NCBI GenBank assembly: GCA_031394045.1
Contig: JANMWN010000173.1
Coordinates: 1-22,477 of the forward strand
Length of the DNA: 22,477 nt
Direction: 5' to 3'
Source of the DNA: JANYIP01 sp031394045
GTDB taxonomy: Bacteria; Actinomycetota; Actinomycetes; Prado026
Shown: positions 6,587-13,684 of the stretch, piece by piece
How the letters are laid out: each line of letters opens with the position of its first letter
Numbering within the stretch: the first letter of the stretch is position 1
Position numbers and translations under genes: made by a program
Notes under the pieces: generated by a model
Seen by the model: the letters and a program-made list of their open reading frames with translations, nothing else
What the model was told of the DNA's origin: nothing
The model's database searches: none

Positions 6587-9107
6587 TCGCCGTGAGCACG
6601 TCCAGGCGGGCCGCCCGCCGGGCCGGCCACAGCGCGGCGAACACCCCGACGACGGCCGCGAGGACCAGGACGATCCCGAGCAGCACCCATGGCACGCCGA
6701 GCGTGCCGATGCCCTGGTCGGCCAGCGAGCGTTGCAACGCCACGCCCAGCCCGAGCCCCAGCAGGACGCCGAGAACCGCGCCGTAGACCGAGATCGCGAC
6801 GGACTCCAGGCGCACGGTCTGCCGGAGCTGGGCGCGGGTCATCCCGAGCGCACGCAGCAGCCCGATCTCGCGGGTGCGCTCGACGACTGACAGCGCGAGG
6901 GTGTTGATGATGCCGAGGATGGCGATGATCACGGCTAGCCCGAGCAGCGCGTACACGACGTACAGCAGCTGGTTGATCTGATCGCGGATCTGCTGCTTGA
7001 ACTCGGTCTGGTCGAGCAGCTTGACGTTCGGGTAGCCCTTCAGCGTCGTGTCGACGGCGGTACGGGCAGCCACCGGATCGACGCCGTCGGCCACGCGTAC
7101 GTAGACCGCGCGGTCGAGGTCGCGTGCCCCCGCGGCCCGTGCCGTGGCGATCGAGACGACGCCACCGGAGAACGCGCCGCTGGACGCGTACACGCCGCTG
7201 ACGGTGAGGACGTGCGGACCGGACAGGAACGTGACCGGCACCTTGGTCCCGACCTTCCAGCCCTCGGACACGGCCGTCTTGTCATCGATCAGGATGCCGT
7301 CCTGCTGCAGGTCGTCGAGCGACCCGGAGACCATGGTGAACGAGAGCATCCTGGCGATGGTCGAGGGGTCGACGACCGACAGCAGCGTCTCGGAGCTGCC
7401 GACCTTGGCCGGCAGGCTCTGGATCCGCGAGACGGCGGCCACGCCCGTCGTCGCGGCGAGCGACTTGGCCACCTCGGGCGAGAGGGTGAGGAACGACGCG
7501 TCGGTCGCGATGAAGTCGGCCTTGATGACGTCGTCGATGACTGCGTCGGTGGACGCCGTGGTCGAGGTCCCGAGGACGCCGATGGCGGCCACCAGGGCCA
7601 GCCCGATCATCAGGGCCGACGCCGTGGACGCGGTCCGTCGCGGGTTGCGCCTGGCGTTGTCGATGGCGATCCGCCCGGTGGCGCTGGAGCGCCGGATCGG
7701 CAGCCCCACGACCCCGATCACCCGACGGCTGATCGACGGGCTGAGCACGATGACGCCGACGAACGCCACCAGCCCCCCGAGGCCGACGAAGGTGGCCTGG
7801 TTGTCCTTGGCCGCCAGGCCGGCGGCGACACCGGCCAGACCCGCCACCAGGAGCACGACCCCGGCGACCAGCCGCAGGCGGAGCGATCGCGCCGGGGTGC
7901 TGACGTCGACCCGCAGCGCGGCCACGGGCGGGATCCGCGACGCCCGACGAGCCGGCAGGTACGCGGCGACCAGGGTGACCACGATCCCCACTAGGTACGC
8001 GGCGATCACGGTGCCGCCGCTGATGACGAGCGCCCCACCGGGCAGGTCGATGCCGATCGCCGCGAACAGGGACCGCAGGCCCAGGGAGAGCAGCACCCCG
8101 AGCCCCAGCCCAAGGGTTGCTCCGAGCAGCCCGACCAGGAACGCCTCGCCGAGCACCGAGCTCGTGACCTGACGGCGGCTGGCTCCGAGGGCCCGGAGCA
8201 GGGCCAGCTCACGGGTGCGCTGGGCTACCAGCATCGAGAACGTGTTGAGGATGATGAACGAGCCGACCACCAGGGCGATCCCCGCGAAGATCAGCAGGAA
8301 GGCGCTGAAGAACTTCAGCCCGTCGGTGATCTGGGCGGCCTGCTGGTCGGCGGACTCCTTGCCGGTCTGGACCTTGAGCTGGGCGGCCTGGCCGGCCGTC
8401 GCGGCACGTACCCGGCCCGCGAGCTCGCTCTGGCTGATCCCGGGCGCTGCCTTGACGTCGATCGAGGTGTACGCGTCCGCCCCGCCGAGCAGCACCTGCT
8501 GAGCCGTCCGCAGGTCGAACGTCACGATGGATGCCCCGGCCAGGTTGCCGGACGTGCCGTACCGGAAGATGCCGACGACGGTGTCCTTGCGGGTCGCTCC
8601 GGGGGTGGTCAGCGTGACGGTGCCGCCAACCTTCAGGCCGGCCTTGTCGGCGCTCTGCGAGTCGACCGCCACCTCACCCGCGCGCTCCGGCCCGCGACCG
8701 TCGAAGATGCGGAAGGGCGAGAGGTCCGGGTCGCCGGACCAGTTGCTGCCGAACGCCGGCGCCCCTTGCGTCGTGACGACCTTGCCGTCCTTGCCGATGA
8801 TCTGGACGCCGCTCTGGAACACCGCACCCTCTGCGCGGGCAACCCCGTCGACGGCGCTCACCTTGGCCAGGGTGGCCGCGTCGATCGTCGCCGCGCTGCT
8901 GCTGTCGTTGTCGGAGGACAGGGCCAGCGCGGGGGTGACGACCACGTCGGGAGTCGTCTGGGTGAACAGGTCGTTGAAGGTCTGCTTCAGGGTGTCGGTG
9001 AACACCAGCGAGCCGGCCACGAAGGCCACGCCGAGGACCACGGACACCGCGGTGAGCAGGAGCCTGAGCTTGTGCGCGCCCAGGCTGCGCAGGGTGGCGC
9101 GCAGCAT
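6573..9107 (-). CDS. ABC transporter permease, MacB/FtsX type, two tandem modules
   Basis: An 844-residue inner-membrane protein. An N-terminal helix (about residues 13-34) precedes a large extracytoplasmic MacB-like domain (about 35-260). A first FtsX module follows (FLLIFAGIALVVGSFIILN, then QRTRELALLRALGASRRQ). Central helices (about 410-460) lead to a second unit: the conserved NARRNPRRTASTASALMIG start, another extracytoplasmic domain, and a second FtsX module with VERTREIGLLRALGMTRAQ near the C-terminus. Paired modules are normal for actinobacterial exporters of this class, which move lipids, peptides or drugs or act mechanically on periplasmic partners. The substrate is unknown. The ATG lies 1 nt after the TGA of the ATPase gene, so the two form an operon. 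Its 3' end overlaps the HAD gene by 14 bp. Confidence 0.9.
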   Translation of the reverse strand: MLRATLRSLGAHKLRLLLTAVSVVLGVAFVAGSLVFTDTLKQTFNDLFTQTTPDVVVTPALALSSDNDSSSAATIDAATLAKVSAVDGVARAEGAVFQSGVQIIGKDGKVVTTQGAPAFGSNWSGDPDLSPFRIFDGRGPERAGEVAVDSQSADKAGLKVGGTVTLTTPGATRKDTVVGIFRYGTSGNLAGASIVTFDLRTAQQVLLGGADAYTSIDVKAAPGISQSELAGRVRAATAGQAAQLKVQTGKESADQQAAQITDGLKFFSAFLLIFAGIALVVGSFIILNTFSMLVAQRTRELALLRALGASRRQVTSSVLGEAFLVGLLGATLGLGLGVLLSLGLRSLFAAIGIDLPGGALVISGGTVIAAYLVGIVVTLVAAYLPARRASRIPPVAALRVDVSTPARSLRLRLVAGVVLLVAGLAGVAAGLAAKDNQATFVGLGGLVAFVGVIVLSPSISRRVIGVVGLPIRRSSATGRIAIDNARRNPRRTASTASALMIGLALVAAIGVLGTSTTASTDAVIDDVIKADFIATDASFLTLSPEVAKSLAATTGVAAVSRIQSLPAKVGSSETLLSVVDPSTIARMLSFTMVSGSLDDLQQDGILIDDKTAVSEGWKVGTKVPVTFLSGPHVLTVSGVYASSGAFSGGVVSIATARAAGARDLDRAVYVRVADGVDPVAARTAVDTTLKGYPNVKLLDQTEFKQQIRDQINQLLYVVYALLGLAVIIAILGIINTLALSVVERTREIGLLRALGMTRAQLRQTVRLESVAISVYGAVLGVLLGLGLGVALQRSLADQGIGTLGVPWVLLGIVLVLAAVVGVFAALWPARRAARLDVLTAITTE

Positions 9108-9108
9108 G

Positions 9109-9852
9109 TCAGGCCACCCGGCTGGCTGCGTCGAGCTTCTTCATCCGCTCGAAGACCAGCTCGGCGGTCGGTGCCGCCATGTCGTCGACGATGCGACCGT
9201 CGGCGAGGAAGACCACCCGGTCCGCGTACGACGCGGCGTTCGGGTCGTGCGTCACCATCACGACGCTCTGACCGAGGTCGCGCACGGAACCGCGCAGGAA
9301 TCCGAGCACCTGGGAGCCGGAGCGCGAGTCGAGGTTGCCGGTCGGCTCGTCGGCGAAGATCACCTGTGGCTTGGAGGCCAGCGCCCGCGCGCAGGCGACC
9401 CGTTGCTGCTGCCCGCCGGACAGCTCGCTCGGCCGGTGGCCGAGGCGGTCGCGCAGGCCGATGGTGTCGATGACCGTGTCCAGCCACTCGGCGTCGGGCT
9501 TACGTCCGGCGATGTCCATGGGCAGGGTGATGTTCTCCAGTGCGGTCATCGTGGGCAGCAGGTTGAAGGCCTGGAAGATGAAACCGACCTGGTCGCGGCG
9601 CAACCGGGTCAGGTCCTTGTCCTTGAGGCCGGTCAGCTCGGTGTCCCCGACGTAGACCTCGCCCGAGGTCGCGTTGTCGAGGCCGGCCAGGCAATGCATC
9701 AGGGTCGACTTGCCCGAGCCCGACGGGCCCATGATCGCGGTGAAAGCGCCACGACCCAGCGAGACGCTCACATCGTCCAGGGCAACGACACGGGTGTCGC
9801 CGTCCCCGTAGATCTTGGTCAGGTGGTCAGCTCGTGCAGCAGAATCGGGCAT
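9109..9852 (-). CDS. ABC transporter ATP-binding protein, MacB/LolD family
   Basis: A 247-residue ATPase that energises the adjacent two-module permease at the cytoplasmic membrane. Walker A is GPSGSGKST (42-50), the Q-loop Gln is residue 94 in FIFQAFNLLP, the signature is LSGGQQQR (144-151), Walker B is VIFADEPTGNLDS (about 164-176), and the H-loop is VTHD. The DEPTGNLD sequence and the FNLLP segment place it in the MacB/LolD/FtsE group. The start is the ATG at 9852, preceded by TAACGT and a 6-nt spacer without a Shine-Dalgarno sequence, suggesting a leaderless transcript. The nuclease gene upstream ends 35 bp before this start, so the promoter would lie in that short gap. Confidence 0.93.
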   Translation of the reverse strand: MPDSAARADHLTKIYGDGDTRVVALDDVSVSLGRGAFTAIMGPSGSGKSTLMHCLAGLDNATSGEVYVGDTELTGLKDKDLTRLRRDQVGFIFQAFNLLPTMTALENITLPMDIAGRKPDAEWLDTVIDTIGLRDRLGHRPSELSGGQQQRVACARALASKPQVIFADEPTGNLDSRSGSQVLGFLRGSVRDLGQSVVMVTHDPNAASYADRVVFLADGRIVDDMAAPTAELVFERMKKLDAASRVA

Positions 9853-9858
9853 GACCAG

Positions 9859-9864
9859 ACGTTA
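9859..9864 (-). promoter_or_regulatory. Putative -10 box (TAACGT) of a leaderless promoter for the ABC ATPase
   Basis: On the minus strand TAACGT is followed by CTGGTC and then the ATG at 9852. No Shine-Dalgarno sequence is present. The -35 region is not recognisable. Confidence 0.45.
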
Positions 9865-9887
9865 GCCAATCGGGGTGTCGAAATCCC

Positions 9888-10859
9888 TCAGGGTTTCCCC
9901 GGGACGGACCCTGGCTCGACCCCGACCCCGACCTCCACCGAGGGGAGCGGCTGCACCGCGGGCAACGGGGGCAACGGGGGCGGGGTGCCACCCCAGGCGG
10001 GGCAGCGGCTCTGGTGGTCGCACCAGTCGCAAAGCTTGGACGGGTTGGGCCGCCAGTCTCCGCTCTCGGTGGCCCTGGCGATCGCCTCCCACAGCGCCTG
10101 CACCTTGACTTCGGTGGCGCGCAGGTCGGCCTCGTCCGGCTCGTACCGGAGCACCTCACCGCTGCCGAGGTAGAGCAGCTGCAGCAGCCGTGGGACGCGG
10201 CCGTAGGCCCGCCACAGCACCAGCGCGTAGAACCGCATCTGGAACATCGCCTTGGCCTCGAAGCCGACGCCGGGGGCGCGACCGGTCTTGTAGTCGACGA
10301 CGCGCATGTCGCCCGAGGGTGCGACGTCGAGCCGGTCGACGAAGCCGCGCAGCACCAGGCCGGACGCCAGCGCGACCTCGACCCGCAGCTCGCGCTCGGC
10401 GGGCTCCAGCCGCTGGGGGTCCTCCAGCCCGAAGTACTGCTCCAGCAGGCTTTCGGCCGAGTCCAGAAAGCTCGGCAGCGACGAGGCAGCGGGCGCCTCG
10501 GACGCGATGTCGGCGGCGAGCTCCGGGTCGAGCAGGGCGACCAGCTCGGGCTCCTCCTCGAGCAGCCGCTCCCACTCGGGCCGCACCAGGCCGGCGGCCC
10601 GCTCCAACGTACGTTCGGCGGCGGGCAGGTCGAAGAGCCGCTCGAGCACCGCGTGCACCACGGTGCCCCTGGTCGCCGCAGGGCTGGGCGTCTCGGGCAG
10701 GTGGTCGATGACCCGGAAGCGGTAGAGCAGGGGGCAGCTCATGAAGTCGGAGGCCCTCGAGGGGGACAGCGAGGGGGCCACCGAGGGCGCAGCGGTGTAC
10801 TCGTCCTCGACCACGTCGGGATCGCTCACCACGGGCATCGGCAGCTCGGTAGCACTCAT
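9888..10859 (-). CDS. RecB/Cas4-like PD-(D/E)XK nuclease with Fe-S cysteines
   Basis: A 323-residue single-domain nuclease. His69 in GTVVHAVLERLF is the conserved metal-site histidine. Asp175 (GFVDRLD) and Asp189-x-Lys191 (VVDYKTG) form the PD-(D/E)XK core, followed by Gln207 and Tyr211 (QMRFYALVLW). Cys42 (SCPLLYRF) together with Cys277, Cys280 and Cys286 (LCDWCDHQSRCPAW) matches the four-cysteine 4Fe-4S clasp of AddB and Cas4. There is no helicase domain and no Cas gene nearby, so this is the stand-alone actinobacterial RecB-family exonuclease rather than a CRISPR adaptation protein. After the cysteines comes a Pro/Val-rich low-complexity tail of about 35 residues. ATG 10859 is chosen because a TACAGT box ends 7 nt upstream. 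The frame continues to 11153 but overlaps the divergent M50 gene. Confidence 0.9.
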   Translation of the reverse strand: MSATELPMPVVSDPDVVEDEYTAAPSVAPSLSPSRASDFMSCPLLYRFRVIDHLPETPSPAATRGTVVHAVLERLFDLPAAERTLERAAGLVRPEWERLLEEEPELVALLDPELAADIASEAPAASSLPSFLDSAESLLEQYFGLEDPQRLEPAERELRVEVALASGLVLRGFVDRLDVAPSGDMRVVDYKTGRAPGVGFEAKAMFQMRFYALVLWRAYGRVPRLLQLLYLGSGEVLRYEPDEADLRATEVKVQALWEAIARATESGDWRPNPSKLCDWCDHQSRCPAWGGTPPPLPPLPAVQPLPSVEVGVGVEPGSVPGKP

Positions 10860-10866
10860 GGGCGCG

Positions 10867-10872
10867 ACTGTA
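10867..10872 (-). promoter_or_regulatory. Putative -10 box (TACAGT) of a leaderless promoter for the RecB-like nuclease
   Basis: TACAGT, 7-nt spacer (CGCGCCC), then the ATG at 10859 on the minus strand. No Shine-Dalgarno sequence. It is part of a 75-bp divergent intergenic region shared with the M50 protease gene. Confidence 0.5.
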
Positions 10873-10922
10873 GGCCAGCCCCCCGACGGTGCCGCGCAGG
10901 CGGGCAGCGCGCGCCGGGGAAG

Positions 10923-10928
10923 TAGTCT
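10923..10928 (+). promoter_or_regulatory. Putative -10 box (TAGTCT) of a leaderless promoter for the M50 protease operon
   Basis: TAGTCT, 6-nt spacer (CATCCG), then the ATG at 10935. No Shine-Dalgarno sequence precedes the start. It is the divergent partner of the nuclease promoter at 10867-10872. Confidence 0.5.
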
Positions 10929-10934
10929 CATCCG

Positions 10935-12053
10935 ATGGCGGACGCGCGGGGATCGGGCATCCGGGTGGGCCGGTTCCTCGGGATCCCCATCTATGCCGAC
11001 GTGTCCCTGTTCATCACCGGCGCGCTCGTTGCGATCGGCTTCCTGCCGCGGCTGGAGGACAGCGACCCGACGATCGGCGGCCGCAAGTACCTCGTCGCGA
11101 TCGGCTTCGCGATCCTGCTCTACCTCTCGATCCTGGTGCACGAGCTGGCGCACGCAGCGGTCGCCCGCGCCTTCGCCCTGCCGGTCCGCTCGGTCTCGCT
11201 GTCGATGCTCGGCGGGGCCACGAGGCTGGACCGCAAGCCCGACACGCCTGGCCGTGACTTCGCGATCTCAGGCGCAGGTCCGGGTGCGACGCTGCTGATC
11301 GCGGCGGTCGGCTGGGCGCTGCTCCAGGTGGGGCCGCCGGACGGTCTGGTGCATCTGGTCCTGGTCCAGCTGACGCTGTCCAACGTGATCGTGGGCATCT
11401 ACAACCTGCTGCCAGGCCTGCCCCTGGACGGCGGCAGCATGCTGGCCGCGGTGGTCTGGAAGGTGACCGGCGTCGAGCTCACCGGGCAGCTGGTCGCGGG
11501 CTGGGCCGGGCGCGTGGTGGCGGGGCTCACCGCGGCCCTGCCGTTCCTGGTCGGGTGGCGTACGGGCAGCCCGCCGAGCTCGATCTTCGTGGTGTGGGCC
11601 GCGGTGATCGCGTTCTTCCTGTGGAACGGCTCGACCCAGTCGCTGCGGGCTGCCAGGGTGCGGGCCCGGCTGCCGCAGCTGGCCCTGCGTGGGCTGGTGC
11701 GCCCCGCGCTGCTGGTCAACGCGACGACGCCGCTGGCCGAGGCGCTGCGCCAGCTGACCGAGGCCGGCGCCGGAGCCATGGTGACCACCGACAGCGACGG
11801 GCAGGCGACCGGGCTGGTCAGCGAGGCGGCCGTCGCGGCCACGCCGCCGGAGCGACGGCCGTGGATCCCGGTCAACGACGTGGCCCGACCGATCGTCCCC
11901 GAGCTGGTGCTGCGCCTCGACCTGTCCGGCGAGCAGCTGCTGATGGCGGTCGGTCGGCTCCCGGCCACCGAGTACCTCGCCGTCGACGAGTCCGGCCAGG
12001 TGGCCGGAGTCCTCGCGGCCGCGGACCTCGAGCGGCACTTCTCCGACGTCTGA
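10935..12053 (+). CDS. Site-2-type M50 metalloprotease with C-terminal CBS region
   Basis: A 372-residue membrane metalloprotease of the SpoIVFB/Rip-like group, which cuts membrane-embedded substrates such as anti-sigma factors or signal-peptide remnants. Zinc motif HELAH is at 69-73 in the helix LLYLSILVHELAHAAVAR. The second motif NLLPGLPLDGG (157-167) supplies the third ligand, Asp165. Around six hydrophobic segments lie between residues 22 and 225. The cytosolic C-terminus (about 245-372) has CBS-like sequence, which may sense nucleotides. It begins a + strand series with trmI (24 bp downstream). The start is the ATG following a TAGTCT box. The substrate is unknown; the zinc-finger anti-sigma-like membrane protein at 17702-18526 is a speculative candidate only because it is near. 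Confidence 0.9.
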   Translation: MADARGSGIRVGRFLGIPIYADVSLFITGALVAIGFLPRLEDSDPTIGGRKYLVAIGFAILLYLSILVHELAHAAVARAFALPVRSVSLSMLGGATRLDRKPDTPGRDFAISGAGPGATLLIAAVGWALLQVGPPDGLVHLVLVQLTLSNVIVGIYNLLPGLPLDGGSMLAAVVWKVTGVELTGQLVAGWAGRVVAGLTAALPFLVGWRTGSPPSSIFVVWAAVIAFFLWNGSTQSLRAARVRARLPQLALRGLVRPALLVNATTPLAEALRQLTEAGAGAMVTTDSDGQATGLVSEAAVAATPPERRPWIPVNDVARPIVPELVLRLDLSGEQLLMAVGRLPATEYLAVDESGQVAGVLAAADLERHFSDV

Positions 12054-12063
12054 CCTGCGCCGG

Positions 12064-12069
12064 TAGCCT
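12064..12069 (+). promoter_or_regulatory. Putative -10 box (TAGCCT) upstream of trmI
   Basis: TAGCCT is followed by 8 nt and the ATG at 12078, in the 24-bp gap after the M50 gene. It could give a leaderless trmI transcript independent of the M50 gene. The spacing is 1-2 nt longer than at the other sites, so this one is less certain. Confidence 0.35.
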
Positions 12070-12077
12070 TGCGCCCC

Positions 12078-12971
12078 ATGACCGAACCGACCGGGGCCAC
12101 CCACCGTCGCGGCCCCCTACGGGTCGGCGACCGCGTGCAGCTGACCGACCCCAAGGGCCGGCTGCACACGGTCACCCTGGCCGAGGGCAAGGAGTTCCAC
12201 ACCCACAAGGGCGCGATCGCGCACGACGAGCTGATCGGGTCGGACGAGGGGATCGTCGTACGCAGCACCGGGGGAGTGGCGTACCTCGCGCTGCGTCCCC
12301 TGTATGCGGACTTCGTCCTGTCGATGCCGCGCGGTGCCGCCGTGGTCTACCCCAAGGACGCCGGCCAGATCGTGACGATGGCCGACATCTACCCGGGCGC
12401 TCGCGTGGTCGAGGCCGGCGTCGGATCGGGCGCCCTCACCTGCGCCCTCCTGCGCGCCGTCGGGGACTCCGGCTCGGTCCGGTCGTACGAGCGGCGCGAG
12501 GACTTCGCCGCGATCGCGACCACCAACGTGGAGACGTTCTTCGGTGGACCGCACCCGGCCTGGCAGCTCTCGGTGGGCGACCTCCAGGACGAGCTGCCGA
12601 CGCTCGGGGCCGCGACAATGGACCGCGTCGTCCTCGACATGCTCGCCCCGTGGGAGTGCCTGGACGCCGTGGCCGGTGCGCTGCTGCCCGGGGGAGTGGT
12701 GATCGCGTACGTAGCCACCACGACCCAGCTGTCCCGGACCGTCGAGGACCTGCGCGCCCACGGGAACTTCACCGAGCCGGAGGCATGGGAGTCGATGGTG
12801 CGCGGCTGGCACGTCGAGGGACTGGCGGTCCGGCCCGACCACCGGATGATCGGGCACACCGGGTTCCTGGTCCGGTCCCGCCGGCTGGCTGATGGCGTGA
12901 CCCCGCCGGTCCGTCGTCGCCGACCGGCCAAGGCAGCCAGCGACACGCCCGAGGTTGCCGACACGCCCTGA
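12078..12971 (+). CDS. trmI: tRNA (adenine-58-N1)-methyltransferase TrmI
   Basis: Methylates A58 in the T-loop of tRNAs using S-adenosylmethionine (cytosolic homotetramer in the family). The 297-residue protein has the N-terminal beta domain (residues 12-75) and then the conserved lead-in VVYPKDAGQIVTM (89-101). Motif I is VEAGVGSGAL (111-120), the SAM-ribose acidic residue is Glu138 (YERRED) and motif IV is VLDMLAPWE with Asp187. The basic tail RRRRPAK near the C-terminus suits tRNA binding. The ATG at 12078 is chosen over an in-frame TTG at 12069, which lies inside the likely -10 box. TrmI directly before the proteasomal ATPase is standard actinobacterial synteny; here a putative lipoprotein gene lies between them. 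Confidence 0.92.
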   Translation: MTEPTGATHRRGPLRVGDRVQLTDPKGRLHTVTLAEGKEFHTHKGAIAHDELIGSDEGIVVRSTGGVAYLALRPLYADFVLSMPRGAAVVYPKDAGQIVTMADIYPGARVVEAGVGSGALTCALLRAVGDSGSVRSYERREDFAAIATTNVETFFGGPHPAWQLSVGDLQDELPTLGAATMDRVVLDMLAPWECLDAVAGALLPGGVVIAYVATTTQLSRTVEDLRAHGNFTEPEAWESMVRGWHVEGLAVRPDHRMIGHTGFLVRSRRLADGVTPPVRRRRPAKAASDTPEVADTP

Positions 12972-13044
12972 GGTCCCGCTGACCCGGCAGGCCGGGGTTA
13001 CGCTCCGCGTGTCCGTTCCGCCCGTTACGTCCCCTTGGGTCACC

Positions 13045-13551
13045 GTGCGCTCATTCCCCCGTCTCGCGCTGGCTCTGCTCTGCTCCTTCGCGACCGTCGG
13101 GACGGCTGCCTGCGCCGGCTCGTCCGCCGGCTCGTCCTCCCATCCGAGACCCTCCGCTCCGGACGCCAGCTCCCCGGCGCTGGTCCCCGGCGAGCTGCTG
13201 CACGAACCGCTCGGCTGCCCCTCGGCCACCGCCGTCCTGGTGCTCCAGCGCGTTGTCGTCGACCTCGGCACTGACTCTGGCACCGTGGTGGTCGCGCGGT
13301 GCGACTCCGGGGCGGGCAGCCCACCCTCGGGCGTGTATCTGGTGGCCGGTGACGCTTCGGCCGCACGGGTGACCGCCACCTTGGTCAGCCCCTCCGACGC
13401 CGTCCAGGTCTCCGGCCTCTCGACCAGTGGTGGCGTCCTCACGGTCACCGGTCGCGGCTACTCGACCCCCGACGTACCTCGGTGCTGCCCAGACATGGAG
13501 GTGTCGCTGCGATGGCACGTGGTCTCGGGACATCTGGTACGCGCGGGCTGA
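13045..13551 (+). CDS. Putative lipoprotein of unknown function with a CCPD motif
   Basis: A 168-residue exported protein. A basic N-terminus (MRSFPR) and a hydrophobic stretch (LALALLCSFATVG) lead to the lipobox-like TAAC with Cys23. Thr at -3 is atypical, so lipidation is probable but not certain. A Ser/Ala/Pro linker (about 24-50) precedes a beta-rich domain with four further cysteines, including adjacent Cys147-Cys148 in RCCPDMEVSLRW. Such C-terminal CCP motifs followed by an aromatic strand resemble LppP/LprE-like actinobacterial lipoproteins, but I cannot assign it firmly. The GTG at 13045 gives a compact signal peptide; in-frame starts further upstream would add a non-signal extension. 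It lies 73 bp after trmI and 133 bp before arc. Other names or functions would be guesses. Confidence 0.7.
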   Translation: MRSFPRLALALLCSFATVGTAACAGSSAGSSSHPRPSAPDASSPALVPGELLHEPLGCPSATAVLVLQRVVVDLGTDSGTVVVARCDSGAGSPPSGVYLVAGDASAARVTATLVSPSDAVQVSGLSTSGGVLTVTGRGYSTPDVPRCCPDMEVSLRWHVVSGHLVRAG

Positions 13552-13670
13552 GGTAAACACTTCGGTAACGGTCCGCTCGTGCCGATGCACGTGATTGTCA
13601 GTGGGTCGTCCCGCTCCCGGAGTCGCGATCCGTCGTCACCCGGGTAGGGTCGAACCAGACCGCAACCGGC

Positions 13671-13679
13671 GGGAGGTGG
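13671..13679 (+). promoter_or_regulatory. Strong Shine-Dalgarno sequence fixing the start of the proteasomal ATPase
   Basis: GGGAGGTGG with the GGAGG core ending 8 nt before the ATG at 13685. It rules out the longer frame opening at 13595, whose extra residues are Arg/Pro-rich and non-conserved. A TAGGGT sequence at 13645-13650 in the same 133-bp gap is a weak candidate -10 box. Unlike most transcription-unit heads here, this gene would have a true leader. Confidence 0.7.
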
Positions 13680-13684
13680 GCACC

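Noticed and set aside
9889..9913. Terminator hairpin between the nuclease and ABC ATPase genes (CAGGGT/ACCCTG)
   Set aside because: Only a 6-bp stem with a 13-nt loop, lying in repetitive coding sequence and without a U-tract. Too weak to annotate.
9888..10859. Cas4 of a CRISPR-Cas system
   Set aside because: The domain and cysteines match the Cas4/AddB group, but there is no cas1/cas2, no repeat array and no other cas gene. The syntenic context is that of the stand-alone actinobacterial RecB-family exonuclease.
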